This document shows positions 1-10,799 of a stretch of DNA of 64,000 nt, one piece after another; within the stretch, counting starts at the first letter, position 1, and every line of letters begins with the position of its first letter. Location of the stretch: the NCBI GenBank assembly GCA_024036415.1, contig JAMWET010006936.1:500501-564500 (forward strand). Direction: 5' to 3'. Made by a program: the position numbers and the translations under genes. The stretch comes from Prochilodus magdalenae (Eukaryota; Chordata; Actinopteri; Characiformes; Prochilodontidae). A model generated the notes under the pieces. That model saw only the letters and a list, made by a program, of their open reading frames with translations. It ran no database searches and was not told the origin of the DNA.

Positions 1-1973
1 ATAGAGATGAACTCAGTTCTCTGATAGAGCATAAAAGGCTACCATTAATTATTACAGTTTCGTATGGGGACCCCATAGAGAGCCAACCAATGTAACCCTA
101 CCCAATGAGCTGAATACATGCTGTGTGTAGTTTGAGGCTAATGGCTAATGCTGAGGGTGTTTGAAGACACTCGCAAATAAGGTGGACCTGGCGGAACCTT
201 CATCCTTTCTGCACAGAGCATTAGATCTATAGACTGAATATTAATAATAGGCTGAAATGTGTTCTAGTATGAGGTAACGGAGGGATCTACTTTAGGTGGC
301 AGACTTTAGCTGATAATTGAACACTCTGTATATTGTGTTAGCATATACAGTTAGTATTCACTGCGGTATTGATGCGGATAGAGAGTTAGCTGTTAGGCTG
401 GCTGTGGTTAAATGCTGATTCACCCTGCCAAAAATCTGTTTCCACCAAAAACCCATCGCATGTGCATTCCTGCCAACCTGTTTGGTCTTGCATTGGCAGT
501 GCAGTATCACTGTAATAATAATGTTATGGGTTTTGATATGTGGCGCTCAGGCAGGCTAATTAAGGCCTACACCTCCCCGGGAAGTTGAAGAAGGCCAACT
601 TCATTCCCAGATTCCATAGCTTCTACAGACAAAAGCCTACTGAGTATTTTCATCACAGTATAGCATGGAAACTCTGTGGTTGGTTTTTCCACCCATGGAG
701 GACATTTAGAAGACATCTAAGGAGAGATTTCAGTGTCATCGGGGATCCAACACCGCTCAACCAGACTGATCAAACTGCTGGCTCCCACTTACTGGTCATT
801 AGCTGTACTGTAACTGTAAATGTTGTATTCTTTATGATACAAGACATCTAAGGAGAGCTTTCTGTACCACTAAAGGGTCCCACACGCCCTAGCTATTACA
901 GACTATTATAAAGCAAACATTTCTTTGTATTGTTACTACTTGAATTTTTGGTGGCAACTAGTTTTAACAGATTTAACACTGTTTCAAATTATTAAAATAT
1001 GTATTTCATTCAGATATACTGACTAGCTGCTTTACTACAATGCTAACAGCTACAACATTACCATAAATCTCACACACAAACTGAACCTACAACTGAACAA
1101 ATACATTGATATAATTCATAGACACCAAACCACAGAAGAAAACATACCACATATGTTTCTTTTGGGTTGATCTCAAATTTCCTTTGTGTATTTTGACTGC
1201 ACCCTCTCCACCCTTCCATATATAGATACAACCTCAACTAGTTTGTTTTTCTGTCTTTAGTTATGAGTTATGAATGATGTTCTGTTAACCCCTGGTGCCT
1301 TTGCCATGGCTATGAATGTGTCTATGCTAAATAAACCCCTATAGACTTGGAAGTCTCACAACCCTGTAAAACTTAGAAACAGCACTGAAACAGTTTTGGA
1401 ATCGCACCTCATACTCCACAACAAGCGTAGTAATGGTGATGGATTAAATTTGCTTTAATTACAACTTCTAGTACTGTTTATTAATCAAATAGGTATTAAT
1501 ATTCTTTGTGCCAGCACAGTGTGAACGACAAAGATGTTGCTGACTGTAAATAAGGCTGATATGTGGTGGAGACTGTAGCACCCTCTGCTGTTCGTTCTGT
1601 ATTTTACAAGTATAACTGGTGCTTCGTGACTCTTATGATCAGGTATATAGCGGGCATTTTTGGATATTTTAGTAGTAGTCAATGAATAAGCATGTGTTTT
1701 TTTTTTAAATTTATGTTCTTTAATAGTTTACATTCATCATTTGTGGACTGCGACAAATATATAAAAAGGTAGCATCATTTCCAAGAAAAGCATGATACAG
1801 CAGAAGTACAAAAAATTGAAATATGTCACATATTCACATAAACATATCAAATCTAGTTAAACACATCCTCAGTTTTATATAAACTACATACCTACAAAAT
1901 ATAAAATACTGAATTGTAGTGATCTGCATAACCCCCCAAACATGAATTCCTTTTGGCTCTAGAATGCTATGCT
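1..1973. other. Intergenic sequence downstream of mks1
   Basis: This stretch lies beyond the 3' end of mks1. No exon or known repeat was recognised. An open frame on the plus strand at 585-851 has no recognisable domain and no splice partners. It covers a short internal duplication: a 16-base motif beginning agacatctaagg occurs at 711 and again at 842. The left part probably contains the mks1 3' UTR (minus strand). The rest is AT-rich and featureless to me. Confidence 0.5.
1719..1724 (-). terminator. Candidate polyadenylation signal of mks1
   Basis: On the minus strand this reads ATTAAA, the common variant hexamer, about 250 bases after the mks1 stop codon. A canonical AATAAA on the same strand lies further out at 1477-1482. 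Either could be used; the sequence does not decide between them. Confidence 0.3.
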
Positions 1974-4900
1974 CTATGCTGAGGACTCTGAGATGAGTGG
2001 GACAGTGGTGTTGATTAGATCTCTGGGTAGACTCTCTCTGGCTTCCTGCATTCGCTTACGAGCCCTTTGAAATGCCTCTGCATATGCAAACACACACAAA
2101 AACACCAATACCAGTTAATTCAGAGCTTTATTTGATGAGCTCTAGAAAAAGGAAGGAACATAGGATTTTTCACAAAATCTTGATCTCAGCCTTACCTAGC
2201 ACGTTATAGACAGATCCCTGCTGACTGTGGCCACCTAGCTGATCTAAAACGGTCTGCCGCCTCTTCTTTAGAGTGCTGGCGTCCACAAATGCCCTGTGAT
2301 CAAACAGAAGCACACTTATTCCAACTGACAATAAAATTGGAATCATGAAAAGCATAGATAGATAGATAGACAGATAGATAGTTGCTGAGTGCTTCTTTTA
2401 GCTTACCGGGCATGCTGGATGCAGTTAATGTTAAAAGTGACACTCCCTGTTGTCTGTGTGCGAAAGCCAACCCGGCTTAGTCGGTCACCCTTAGAAAAAC
2501 AAATTTAATCAGAACGACAAATTGTCAGTAGTTGTCCTCCAGTATCCAGCCTTAGAAGTGATTCTGTTTTAAAATGTGGACAGTAGTGGCCTGACTGACC
2601 TTAAATGTGCCTGGTATTCTCACATCACTGACGTCCTCCAGTTCAGGAGCGCCACCAATAAAGAAGCGTCTCAGTTCTGCCACTGTGCCTGTTTGCAAGG
2701 GCCTCCATGTATGACACGTCACTTTGTGGTACCCTGACATCATACACAAACACATTTAAATTCTGTACTCCTTATTAATTGATGTAGTCATTTTATAGCC
2801 AATTTATAATTGGAGGTCCTACCAGGTGTTGAGGGTATGACTAGGTAACCGTAGCCCTCTGTTCTATAGCGCTGCCAGAAGTCCAGGGACAGAACCTTGA
2901 AGTACAACACTGGCCACTGAGGGACCGAGTCTTCCAAGAAAAAAAAAAACAAAAAACATAAACGCATCATAAGATAAACACCATCTTATATTTATTTCTC
3001 GGATGTCCACTTTTTCGGTTGGCTGGGCCTTTAAGCCTAATATATGTTAATCACATCTGTTCTGATTGGCTGTGCTCTTCTTTTATCAGTTGTAGGTTTC
3101 ATCATGCCTTTTACCATAGCATAAATGGGAATTTGGAGGTAGGTAGGAATTAGGGAAAGGAAACTGTATAATCAAATTTACTACAAGGTTACAAAATCAG
3201 TGGCTCATAACAAAATTTTAAAAAGCTTAAAAATCTCACCCTCTGATTCATCCTCTTTCCTGAAGAAGGACTCAAAGCTGAAGGGGTATGAGAAATAGGC
3301 CACGTTGTCCTGGACACAGAGTATATGCCTGTGTCATGTATTTCTTAATCATTTCAGCACTGTATTAGCACTCCTATGCAGTAAATTCAGTCCGTCTGTG
3401 ATCTGTTTCTCACCTTCCCCAATGTGCGTGTCCGGCATGTCTGGGTCACCCCAGAGAGACTCTGGAACGGCACACTGGACCAGCCTAAAAAGCACATAGA
3501 AATTCATATGTCAAAGATTTTTTCCAAAAACATCTTATAGGCTGTTGTAGGAAACCTTAACCATTTAAGGAAATGTAGATGAACGGAATGCAATTGTGCT
3601 TCGCAAAGAAACTATTGTTCACAGTGGAACCAGACATCTAAACGGTACATTACATAAAGCAATGGTCCTGGACATCTACTTTCATGTAGAGTCTAGTTCC
3701 AACCACAATCTGCCACAGCTAATTAACTTCACTAGAAGTCCATGACTGGTTGGATCAGATTCGTTAGTCTTAGGTAAGGGTGAGGGAACATGTTGTACTG
3801 GATGCAGGTTGCAACAAAATTCTGCAGTAGGAAAGCTGGTGACCACAGACAGAAAGATATTCCATAAACTGATCATGAATACATTATCTGTGACATTGTT
3901 TTACAATCAAGCCCTAAAAGATATTTTAAAAATACATTCAGCTAGTGACAAAATAGTCATCAGCGAAAACATCATCAGTGTATTATCAACATTACATACA
4001 AAACTAAGAAGATTGCAGGTAGGCTATATTTCTGTTGTAGAGAAATCTGATTTGGTAGATTTCTCTACATTGTATCATTTTACATCAAACATTCTCTGCT
4101 TCTGAACTTTTGAACACCAGAGTATTTTAAAGGTGAGATGTAGTTCACTTACTGTTAGGCAACTCTAGAAAGAAGTGAACATACAGGTTGTCATACTCGT
4201 AGCCCTGAGCAGAAACTGTGGGGGAAAATCAAGATTTGTGGGTCTGTTGTGTATACATGCAGAAATACATTATGCATTAAAGGTGTCTGTTTAGATTTGC
4301 TCACCTATCTCTCCATTAACCAGCAGACGGAGGACACCCGGAGGTGGCTGCAATTGATCATAACATTACAACAGTTATACATATGAAGCAACACATGACT
4401 GCCTAAAATCAGTGAATAGTAGTACAGTGAGACTAAGTAGATCATTGTCAGCTATAAGTCTATGAATGCAAACAGCTTTATAGGTTCCTACCATTTCAAA
4501 GTCCTGCCCAACTAGGCTGTTGAGGTAATCTTTATGGCGACTGTAGAGCTGAAGAAAGAAGAGTAAGATTAAGGATTTTTTCCCCAAGAGATTATTAACA
4601 TAAACATTTATAACTGATATAATGATAAAATCATAGTTTATTGGCTGTGTAGTTCCTAATATTTATCTTATACATATTATTATATATGTGTGTATATATA
4701 TATTTTATTTTATTTTATTTTATTTTATATGGCTATACTGAAACACTTCTTGTGCTAAAATATAAAAATGTATAGAATCTTTAGAAGGAGGCTCTTCTAC
4801 TAATGCTTACATCTTTGTACATGCGGTGCTCTCGCTGCTTCTCCTCTTCACGAATGGGAGTGGACGTATTCTCCAGATAAAGACGCCACACCTCCCTCTT

Positions 4901-7900
4901 TTCCCCCTCTGTCTCCAGTCTGGTGTTGAGCAAAAACAAACACATCTGTACAACAAGTCTTCCTGGACAGCATCACGTATCAGCATTTCTCTATCTGCCA
5001 TTTCTCCATAACATGCAGTCTTTTACCATGGGCAAAAGGTTTGATAGGATCCGTATAAAGTCCTACTGCCTTATAACAGAAACCACTGGGCTGTTGCTGA
5101 ATTTCTTTCATAAAAATGTATGCAAGATGTTTTATGTCAAATTCATCAGTCAACGGTATTCACAAATGAGGCTGTAACCTATAAACTTTGTTCTTTTCAA
5201 GACGTTTTAAGAAGTATGTTAAAAGTGCAGTGGCATAGGTGGGGTTTTTACAAGTGATGGCCATGAATGACACGAGAAAACACCTCTGAAAGTGTAATAA
5301 TTAACTAAAACAAATTTCTTACTGTGATGCTCCAGCCTTCATGAACTGAACAGAAATATTAATGCCTCTTGATGACTAAATAACATTTGCTTATTCACAG
5401 AAAATCAGATCCTGCCATGTGGCTTTGTGTTCCAAACTTTTCTAAAAAGATAATCATTAAGTCACCAAGATGTGTAAACTGTCCCACTAACAAATCTCTT
5501 AAAAGGAAAATAAGTTTGACTTGCCTATAGGGTCCTCTGTTGCTGTTGAAATCAGGTTTCACTGTAATTACTCCATTGCTGTCTGCTCTTATGGTGCACA
5601 AGACATATTCATTCTCCTTCAGCCCTAATCTGTAAAGCCAACAGCAACACAAAACAGAGACTAAGTAACCTGCAAACAAACTGCACATAAATGCAAATTA
5701 AAGAAGTTGTACACGTAAGTTATACAGATGTGCTGTGTAGTGTCACTGACCTTCCGACTGGACCCAGGTCTGCCATGATGTGCATGGTCTGCATCGCTGT
5801 GTTGACAATGTGGCTGTTCCTCATAAATTCTTTGGATGGCTCCCATACGACTAAACGTGTCTTGGGAACATTAGTATCTCTACAAACATGAAAACATAAT
5901 TGTATTTAAAAGCTGCGTAAAGCGGGTCCATGAGGACTGTATATATGTGTATTTAACACAATATACTGTATTCAGTTTGAAACCTACTTACCTTCATTAT
6001 TTGCACATGAACAATCTACTCTGGCTCACCCAAGACACTATTTGGTCACCTCAGCCAAGAATTTAAAGAGCTTTACAAAGAACAGTATGAGAGACTGGTA
6101 CTTACACTTGGCGTCTCTCTTGTCGCCTGTGTCTTATGTTTGCCATGCGGTCTGCAAGGAAGGTTGGCCTGGTCTTGGCTGGTGTCATCAGGCTTTGGGC
6201 CTGCTGCTCAACAATCAACACATCTTATAAACCGTATGCAATGGTAGCATTTAACATATGTTCACTCTAGGGGTGCACCGATACTCATTCCAATGAAAGT
6301 CAAAATCACTGGATTCCAACTGGAAGTAAAAAAAGTACAATCTGATGTGACCCATTAGCCTAAACCATCCTAACTAAACTTTTACATTTTAAAGATGCAC
6401 TTTAGATCTCATTGTAAGGGTCTGATAAAGCTGATCAATTACAAATGCTGCTTGAAGTTCTGTGTGTAAATTATTGCATAACTGTTGCAGGCTATGTATC
6501 TCTTCCTTTAGGGGAGTAGAATATTTGTTTCACAGAGCCTAAGACTAGTTGAATGGCTAGTTAGGCAAAATGTATCCAGACAATCTTATTATTAATCACT
6601 TAGCTGTTTAAGAGAGGGAAAAAGATTGTATCAGGTTGGTGTTGGCCATGAAAAGGCTGTATCGAGACACTCCTACTACACACCTTAAGTTGTTCTATGC
6701 TGTCCCTTGTACCTACCCTTATTGGTCATTTTAGCAGATACACCTTGCATATAAATGCACTTTTTAGGTTTATGTTTACCGACTGTAGCTCGTCTTTGCT
6801 GCACAGTACATCACCCACTCTACACTTCCAATAATGGAACGGAACCAATCAGGACCACCGCTCAGCAGGTCTTATTTACTGTGCCTGATACACATGTACC
6901 GCAATACCCACTAACATACCACTGCCATGTCAGGGTCACCACTATGCCCAGAATAATTCACCACTTAAATGACTTCTGACCAGCAGTGGTCTTGTGGTGG
7001 TACCTTTCCCAAGAAGGACAAGGTAGAGAATGGCTGAAACTATGTGCAGCAATAGATAAGCTACAATCATTAACTCATAAATTCTCATAAAATGGCCACA
7101 ACAATTTTTTAAGTGTTCCATGCAGCACTCACCTCCTCCCAGTTGGTGAAGCGATCGAAGTCTGTGTAGGTGAAGATACGCTGATTCCTTCTTTTCTTAG
7201 CTTTTTCCATTGCCACGATTTCTGCATGATACTGTTTCTCCAGGGGAGTCTGGCACACAGACTCTGTCTGATACAGGTCCACCTCATACTACATATAGAT
7301 CACAACAAAAATCTATAGAACATCAGAGGATAAAATTCACAAAATACTTTGTTTTGTGAACTCATACCTTACTAAAGAACTTCTCCTGCCACCCCACCAC
7401 CAGCTCCTCTTCATCGGCAGCTAAAGGAGAGGAAGAGTAAAAGACAATAAAGCACATGTATTTTAGCAGCTACTGGTAGGCTTAGGAATATTCTCTCCCT
7501 TGTTTCACATACTGGCATTTGATCGTGACTGAGAGACAAAAGTGTCCAGCTCAATGACACCTCGCTCCTGGTGGCTCAACACCTGCTGCTGCAGATGGTG
7601 AGAGAGGGCTGCTGTTGAAGTCACTCGCTGGATTCGGACTCTATGACAGAGCAAATGCAATAGCTAGCGTTAGATTAACTTGAGTACATACCACTCGCTA
7701 GTCAGTAACTGCTGATGACTGCATGACTATGCTAATTCACTGCAAAAATGACTCCTATGGGATTCTACCATACACAACCATCTACATGTTAACACAAGAA
7801 TACATCTACAAGAACGAGACATCTGCAGAGTTTATTGCCTTCGAAAGCTTTTTCACACAAAATTAACACATTAATGGTCAGATACATACTACCTGATGTC

Positions 7901-9669
7901 TGAAACATTGTTTTATGATAGTTTTGTAATAATGTTTTGGTTTAAAATGTATATGAATCCATTCATTTTAATCCATTAATGGCGGAGGCAAAATTATCCC
8001 CCATTGCGGGAGCAGTAGATGGCTTCCGCGGTGTCAGTGCACCACACGTCAGCCATACCAGCTACTTTCACCCGCTAGGTTTTATGATAGTTTTGTAATA
8101 ATGTTTTGGTTTAAAATATATTTGAATAAAATCATTTTAATCCATTAATGGCAGAGGCCAAATTATCCCCACACAAAGTTATTGTTTTTCAGATTTATCA
8201 ATATTTTACCATCATCAACATTACTTAGAAAAACTCAGAAGACACATGCAGGTTCACTAGTGTTTTTGACCGCTATGAATTACTCAATTTATATCTCAAG
8301 GCCCCAACTGTTCAGAAATTTTAAACATAAAGTGGTGGATCTCCCCTTTAATATCATTTACATTTATATATTTTAGCTGACGTTCTTATCCAGGGCAACT
8401 CACAATGTTAATTGTATTACAGGTATGCCAGTGTAGTGTTAGGAGTCTTGCCCAATGACTTATTGGTGTAGCACAGCACAGTCACCCAGACTGAGAATTG
8501 AACCCCAGTCTCCCATATGGGGAGGTAGCTCACTGGCAGGTAGTGGTGTTCTGTTGTGAGTTTTTTATTGTTAAACTACAAACTGCACAAAAAGAGACTT
8601 AACCACCTAAAAATTTATTTGACTTTTACAAATTAATAAGTCATCATTATTTTACTGAATATATCTGTTTTCTCCTAAATACAGCCTTTACACTAAAACC
8701 TTAACAGTCCCATTAGAGTGGCACGGACTTCTTGGTCATCCAGAGATGGGGACACACCATTTGCACCCTCAAATGTTGGTAAGGATTAATAACCTAATTC
8801 CCTCACTAAATAACCTAATTATAAAATTAATATAAACAAAAGCCACACTTCTGATGCCAAAAAGTACACTATATGGACCACTGGGATACACCTCCTAATC
8901 ATTTAATCCAGGTGTTTCCTTCAGTCCCGCTGGCACAGGTGTATAAAATCAAGCCCCCTAAGGGTGCAGTCTGCCGGCACACACGTTTGTTGGGTCGGAA
9001 TGGGTCATTCTAAAGAGCTTAGTTAATTTGAGCGTAGTAGTTCATTAAAGCTCCTTTAGCTGTAATGTACAGGTGTCCATATAGTACATCACTGATAAAA
9101 CCTCTCAGCTAATTCACAGTCGTTTCTCTTATGACCTTTCGGCCTGCTTGTTTTTCTCTAAAACACTGTAAAGTTTAAATAATGTTAGCACTGCCAAAAT
9201 ATGACAAACTTATTTTAACTGTTTCTATATATAGCAGCAAGTTAGCAACCGTAATGTGGCCAGAGAGGTTAAACCTTTTCGAAAACTGAGGGAGTTAGCT
9301 AAAGGTAGAAATTTGCTTTAACGAGAAGGTGGATGAACAATATCCACAAAGTCTCTGAAACAATTTCTGAACTTCCAAACCGTTCCGAAATGACCACTTG
9401 GGGAGCCAATACTGTCCCATGTTTTGTCCCAGAACTGGAAAACGGGTGAGAATCACTGTCATAAACACGATTAGCTACTGCTAGCAGTGAAGGCAATGCT
9501 TTCTAGCGGGATAGTTAGCTTTGAGCTAACGCCCCTGGCTATCAAATACATCGTGCATCTAGCAGCTGAATTGGCTGGAAACGCTGACATACCTTATTCT
9601 GAAGTTTTTCACCGCATCGCGGGAGCGGTAGACGGCCTCCGCGGTGTCAGTGCACCACACGTCAGCCAT
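1974..9669 (-). CDS. mks1: Meckel syndrome type 1 protein (B9-domain ciliary transition zone protein)
   Basis: MKS1 is a subunit of the B9/tectonic complex at the ciliary transition zone, where it helps gate entry of membrane proteins into the cilium. Eighteen coding exons can be joined, in transcript order: 9593-9669, 7513-7640, 7368-7420, 7133-7288, 6106-6206, 5751-5879, 5525-5629, 4811-4919, 4492-4548, 4305-4347, 4153-4215, 3414-3484, 3240-3309, 2823-2930, 2600-2733, 2407-2489, 2196-2293, 1974-2077. They total 1689 nt (562 aa), close to the 559 aa of human MKS1, and every phase is consistent. Recognisable segments include [19 protein letters not shown] at the N-terminus, EVDLYQ near residue 88, [14 protein letters not shown] ending at 138, the B9 (C2-like) domain from about 306 to 440 with [16 protein letters not shown], and the tail beginning [20 protein letters not shown]. 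The start is the ATG at 9669, which gives [15 protein letters not shown] like other vertebrate MKS1. All introns are GT-AG except one GC-AG. The gene is divergent from mrm1. Confidence 0.96.
2355..2381. repeat. GATA microsatellite in an mks1 intron
   Basis: A short run of the tetranucleotide taga/gata with one interruption (gaca). It lies in the intron between the exons at 2196-2293 and 2407-2489, only about 25 bases from the splice donor of the latter. Confidence 0.85.
4703..4728. repeat. TTTTA microsatellite in an mks1 intron
   Basis: About five copies of ttttat-type pentamer, preceded by a short TG/TA stretch, in the intron between the exons at 4492-4548 and 4811-4919. Confidence 0.85.
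5523..5524 (-). other. GC splice donor (GC-AG intron) of mks1
   Basis: The exon at 5525-5629 ends on the minus strand in ...CCCTATAG followed by gcaagt. The next exon (4811-4919) begins A CTG GAG ACA, so the junction codon is AG|A (Arg) and the protein reads [11 protein letters not shown], as in other MKS1 proteins. Using the GT a few bases further on would break the frame. The donor is otherwise ideal (AG|gcaagt), as expected for a functional GC donor. Confidence 0.85.
6204..6209 (-). other. Tandem (NAGNAG) splice acceptor of mks1 exon 5
   Basis: On the minus strand the acceptor region reads gagcag followed by CAGGCC. Either the GAG or the following CAG can serve as acceptor, giving ...NWEE-QQAQS or ...NWEE-QAQS, one glutamine fewer. 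Both keep the reading frame, so two isoforms differing by one residue are possible. Confidence 0.6.
6255..6480. repeat. Possible hAT-like terminal remnant in an mks1 intron
   Basis: The phrase ctctaggggtgcaccgatac at 6265-6284 resembles the ends of common fish hAT-type elements. I cannot find a matching inverted end, so this is a weak call. It lies in the 926-bp intron between the exons at 6106-6206 and 7133-7288. Confidence 0.3.
6690..7060. repeat. Interspersed repeat remnant in an mks1 intron
   Basis: The segment contains phrases such as accactgccatgtcagggtc, attcaccacttaaatgactt and gcaatagataagctac. It resembles the inner part of a dispersed fish repeat whose outer end occurs at 13080-13390. 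It is heavily mutated and no coding frame survives. It fills much of the intron before the exon at 7133-7288. Confidence 0.4.
7911..8170. repeat. Partial copy of mks1 exon 1 inside intron 1, between 91-bp direct repeats
   Basis: Bases 8002-8081 match 9615-9694 without a gap and with only four differences, all transitions, three of them at CpG positions. The matched segment contains the mks1 start codon, its first 18 codons and 25 bases of 5' leader, in the same orientation as the gene. The insert is bracketed by two copies of a 91-bp sequence (7911-8001 and 8080-8170) that differ at about seven positions. The copy has lost the exon-1 splice donor: the homology stops before it, and an in-frame TAA follows within about four codons. 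It is therefore unlikely to act as a coding exon. Confidence 0.92.
8360..8560 (-). mobile_element. tRNA-derived SINE remnant in mks1 intron 1
   Basis: Read on the minus strand, the segment has a B-box-like ggggttcaattc (near 8498), then caagactcctaacactac, then the tail gccctggataagaacgtcagc (plus strand 8370-8395). The same order and phrases occur at 22838-23044. The copy is old and its A-box end is degraded. Confidence 0.6.
8867..9084. mobile_element. Short Tc1/mariner-like MITE in mks1 intron 1
   Basis: The left end cactatatggac and the right end gtccatatag are inverted and flanked by TA on both sides (8865-8866 and 9085-9086), the target duplication of Tc1/mariner elements. The body (ccaggtgtttccttcag, caggtgtataaaatcaagc) matches the 5' leader of the Tc1-like family whose transposase remnant is at 38580-39580. 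It is 218 bp and has no coding capacity. Confidence 0.75.
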
Positions 9670-9913
9670 ACCAGCTACTTTCACCCGCTAGGTTAACGGA
9701 CTGACTTTACGCAGCTAACAGGTAAACACGAGAGGGACACAGCATCACTGCAGAATGCTGGAAACTGTACGGGTGCAGTGTACAGCTCGCTAGTGTCCAC
9801 AGCTCCCGGTACGAATCACCATAGTGTGATTAGCCGAGGTAGTTCACAGAAAAGCGCCTTTATTTCAGAGGAGTTAATAAGAATCCCGTTAGCTAACCCT
9901 AAAACGGCGTCTT

Positions 9914-9926
9914 GTTGCTTAGTAAC
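9914..9926. promoter_or_regulatory. RFX X-box upstream of mks1
   Basis: GTTGCT-T-AGTAAC matches the X-box consensus RYYVYY-N(1-3)-RRHRAC at every position and is an imperfect palindrome. It lies 245 bases upstream of the mks1 start codon. RFX factors drive ciliary genes through such sites, and the C. elegans mks-1 orthologue was identified as an X-box gene (xbx-7), so the position fits. Confidence 0.75.
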
Positions 9927-9945
9927 GTGGAGAAGTTGGTGCTCA

Positions 9946-9957
9946 TGCGCATGCGCA
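9946..9957. promoter_or_regulatory. NRF1 binding site
   Basis: TGCGCATGCGCA is a perfect palindromic match to the NRF1 consensus YGCGCAYGCGCR. NRF1 commonly drives nuclear genes for mitochondrial proteins and often sits in bidirectional promoters. It is 20 bases from the X-box, 277 bases from the mks1 ATG and about 840 bases from the mrm1 ATG, so by distance it more likely belongs to the mks1 core promoter. Confidence 0.7.
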
Positions 9958-10395
9958 ACTCAATGTTACGAAGTAAAACCGGCAATGGCTCCGTCTTGAA
10001 TCAACCCGCTCAGGGCGCGAGTGAGCTGTTTAGGACACTATAGATGTGCCTAACTAAATGCAGCTTGCTGACTTGCTGCCTGCGTTGTCTGCCTCCAATT
10101 GCAAATATGACTTTAGTTTATGTATCTGTTTCTCCACTTTCCCCTGGCTTTTCTGCGTTCTTCATGTTCGCAAAACAGTGAGATAAAATAAAGTCATATG
10201 ACTTTGTCAGCCTTTCGAGCGGGATATTCAGTAATTCCCAGCTTCCAACACCACTAGAAAGCAGCATCATTCAGATATAAAACACAACAACACAGGAGTG
10301 AAGATTGTTCACAATTTATAATCAACAAATGACTTAACAAAAACAGCCTTTAAAAAATAAAAAAAAAAAATTGCGTTAGCCTTTTGATATGGGAA

Positions 10396-10403
10396 GCGGA
10401 AGT
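10396..10403 (+). promoter_or_regulatory. ETS-type motif upstream of mrm1
   Basis: GCGGAAGT, an ETS-family core, lies about 400 bases before the mrm1 ATG. Further GGAA/TTCC cores (accggaac, acttcc) follow at 10492-10505. Such clusters are frequent in TATA-less promoters of mitochondrial genes, but a single 8-mer is weak evidence. Confidence 0.35.
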
Positions 10404-10799
10404 TTCTTGTTCTCTGGCCTTGTGAACGCACCACTAGTTTACTACCTAGGGAACAAGGTATGGATTTGAGACACGACCGGTAAAATGGTACACCGGAACT
10501 ACTTCCCCACATGCATGAGCGTTGAAGCTAAATAGTAAGACAGTTTAGGTAACTGGTAAGGAAGCTAAGAAGTATATTGAATATGCATATGTGAACTTTT
10601 TGTGCATTATACTAGACTGCCGGAATGTGTGTATGTTCGTCATTAAACGTTACAGATGGCTAATTGCTAGCTAGCCAACCACATTGGTTCTCTCAGAGAT
10701 ACATTAGCCTGTAACTTTGTTTACTACATTTACAAATTCGCATTCCTCAAAATCGAATAGTGAGGATATAACAGATTTTAGTTACTGTCAATAATTATT

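Larger units (their letters stand above)
9670..10799. promoter_or_regulatory. Divergent promoter interval between mks1 and mrm1
   Basis: The two start codons lie 1.1 kb apart on opposite strands, so both promoters must lie here or in unseen leader exons. The mks1-proximal half (9670-10020) is comparatively GC- and CpG-rich and contains an X-box and an NRF1 site. The mrm1-proximal half has ETS-like motifs near 10396 and 10492-10505 and is otherwise AT-rich. I see no TATA box in a convincing place. Confidence 0.7.

Noticed and set aside
585..851. 88-aa plus-strand frame downstream of mks1
   Set aside because: No domain, no splice sites in phase and an internal 16-base duplication. It looks like chance or old repeat sequence.
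4036..4069. 13-bp perfect stem-loop in an mks1 intron (tgtagagaaatct / agatttctctaca)
   Set aside because: Too short for a microRNA precursor and not surrounded by extended pairing; expected by chance in AT-rich intron sequence.
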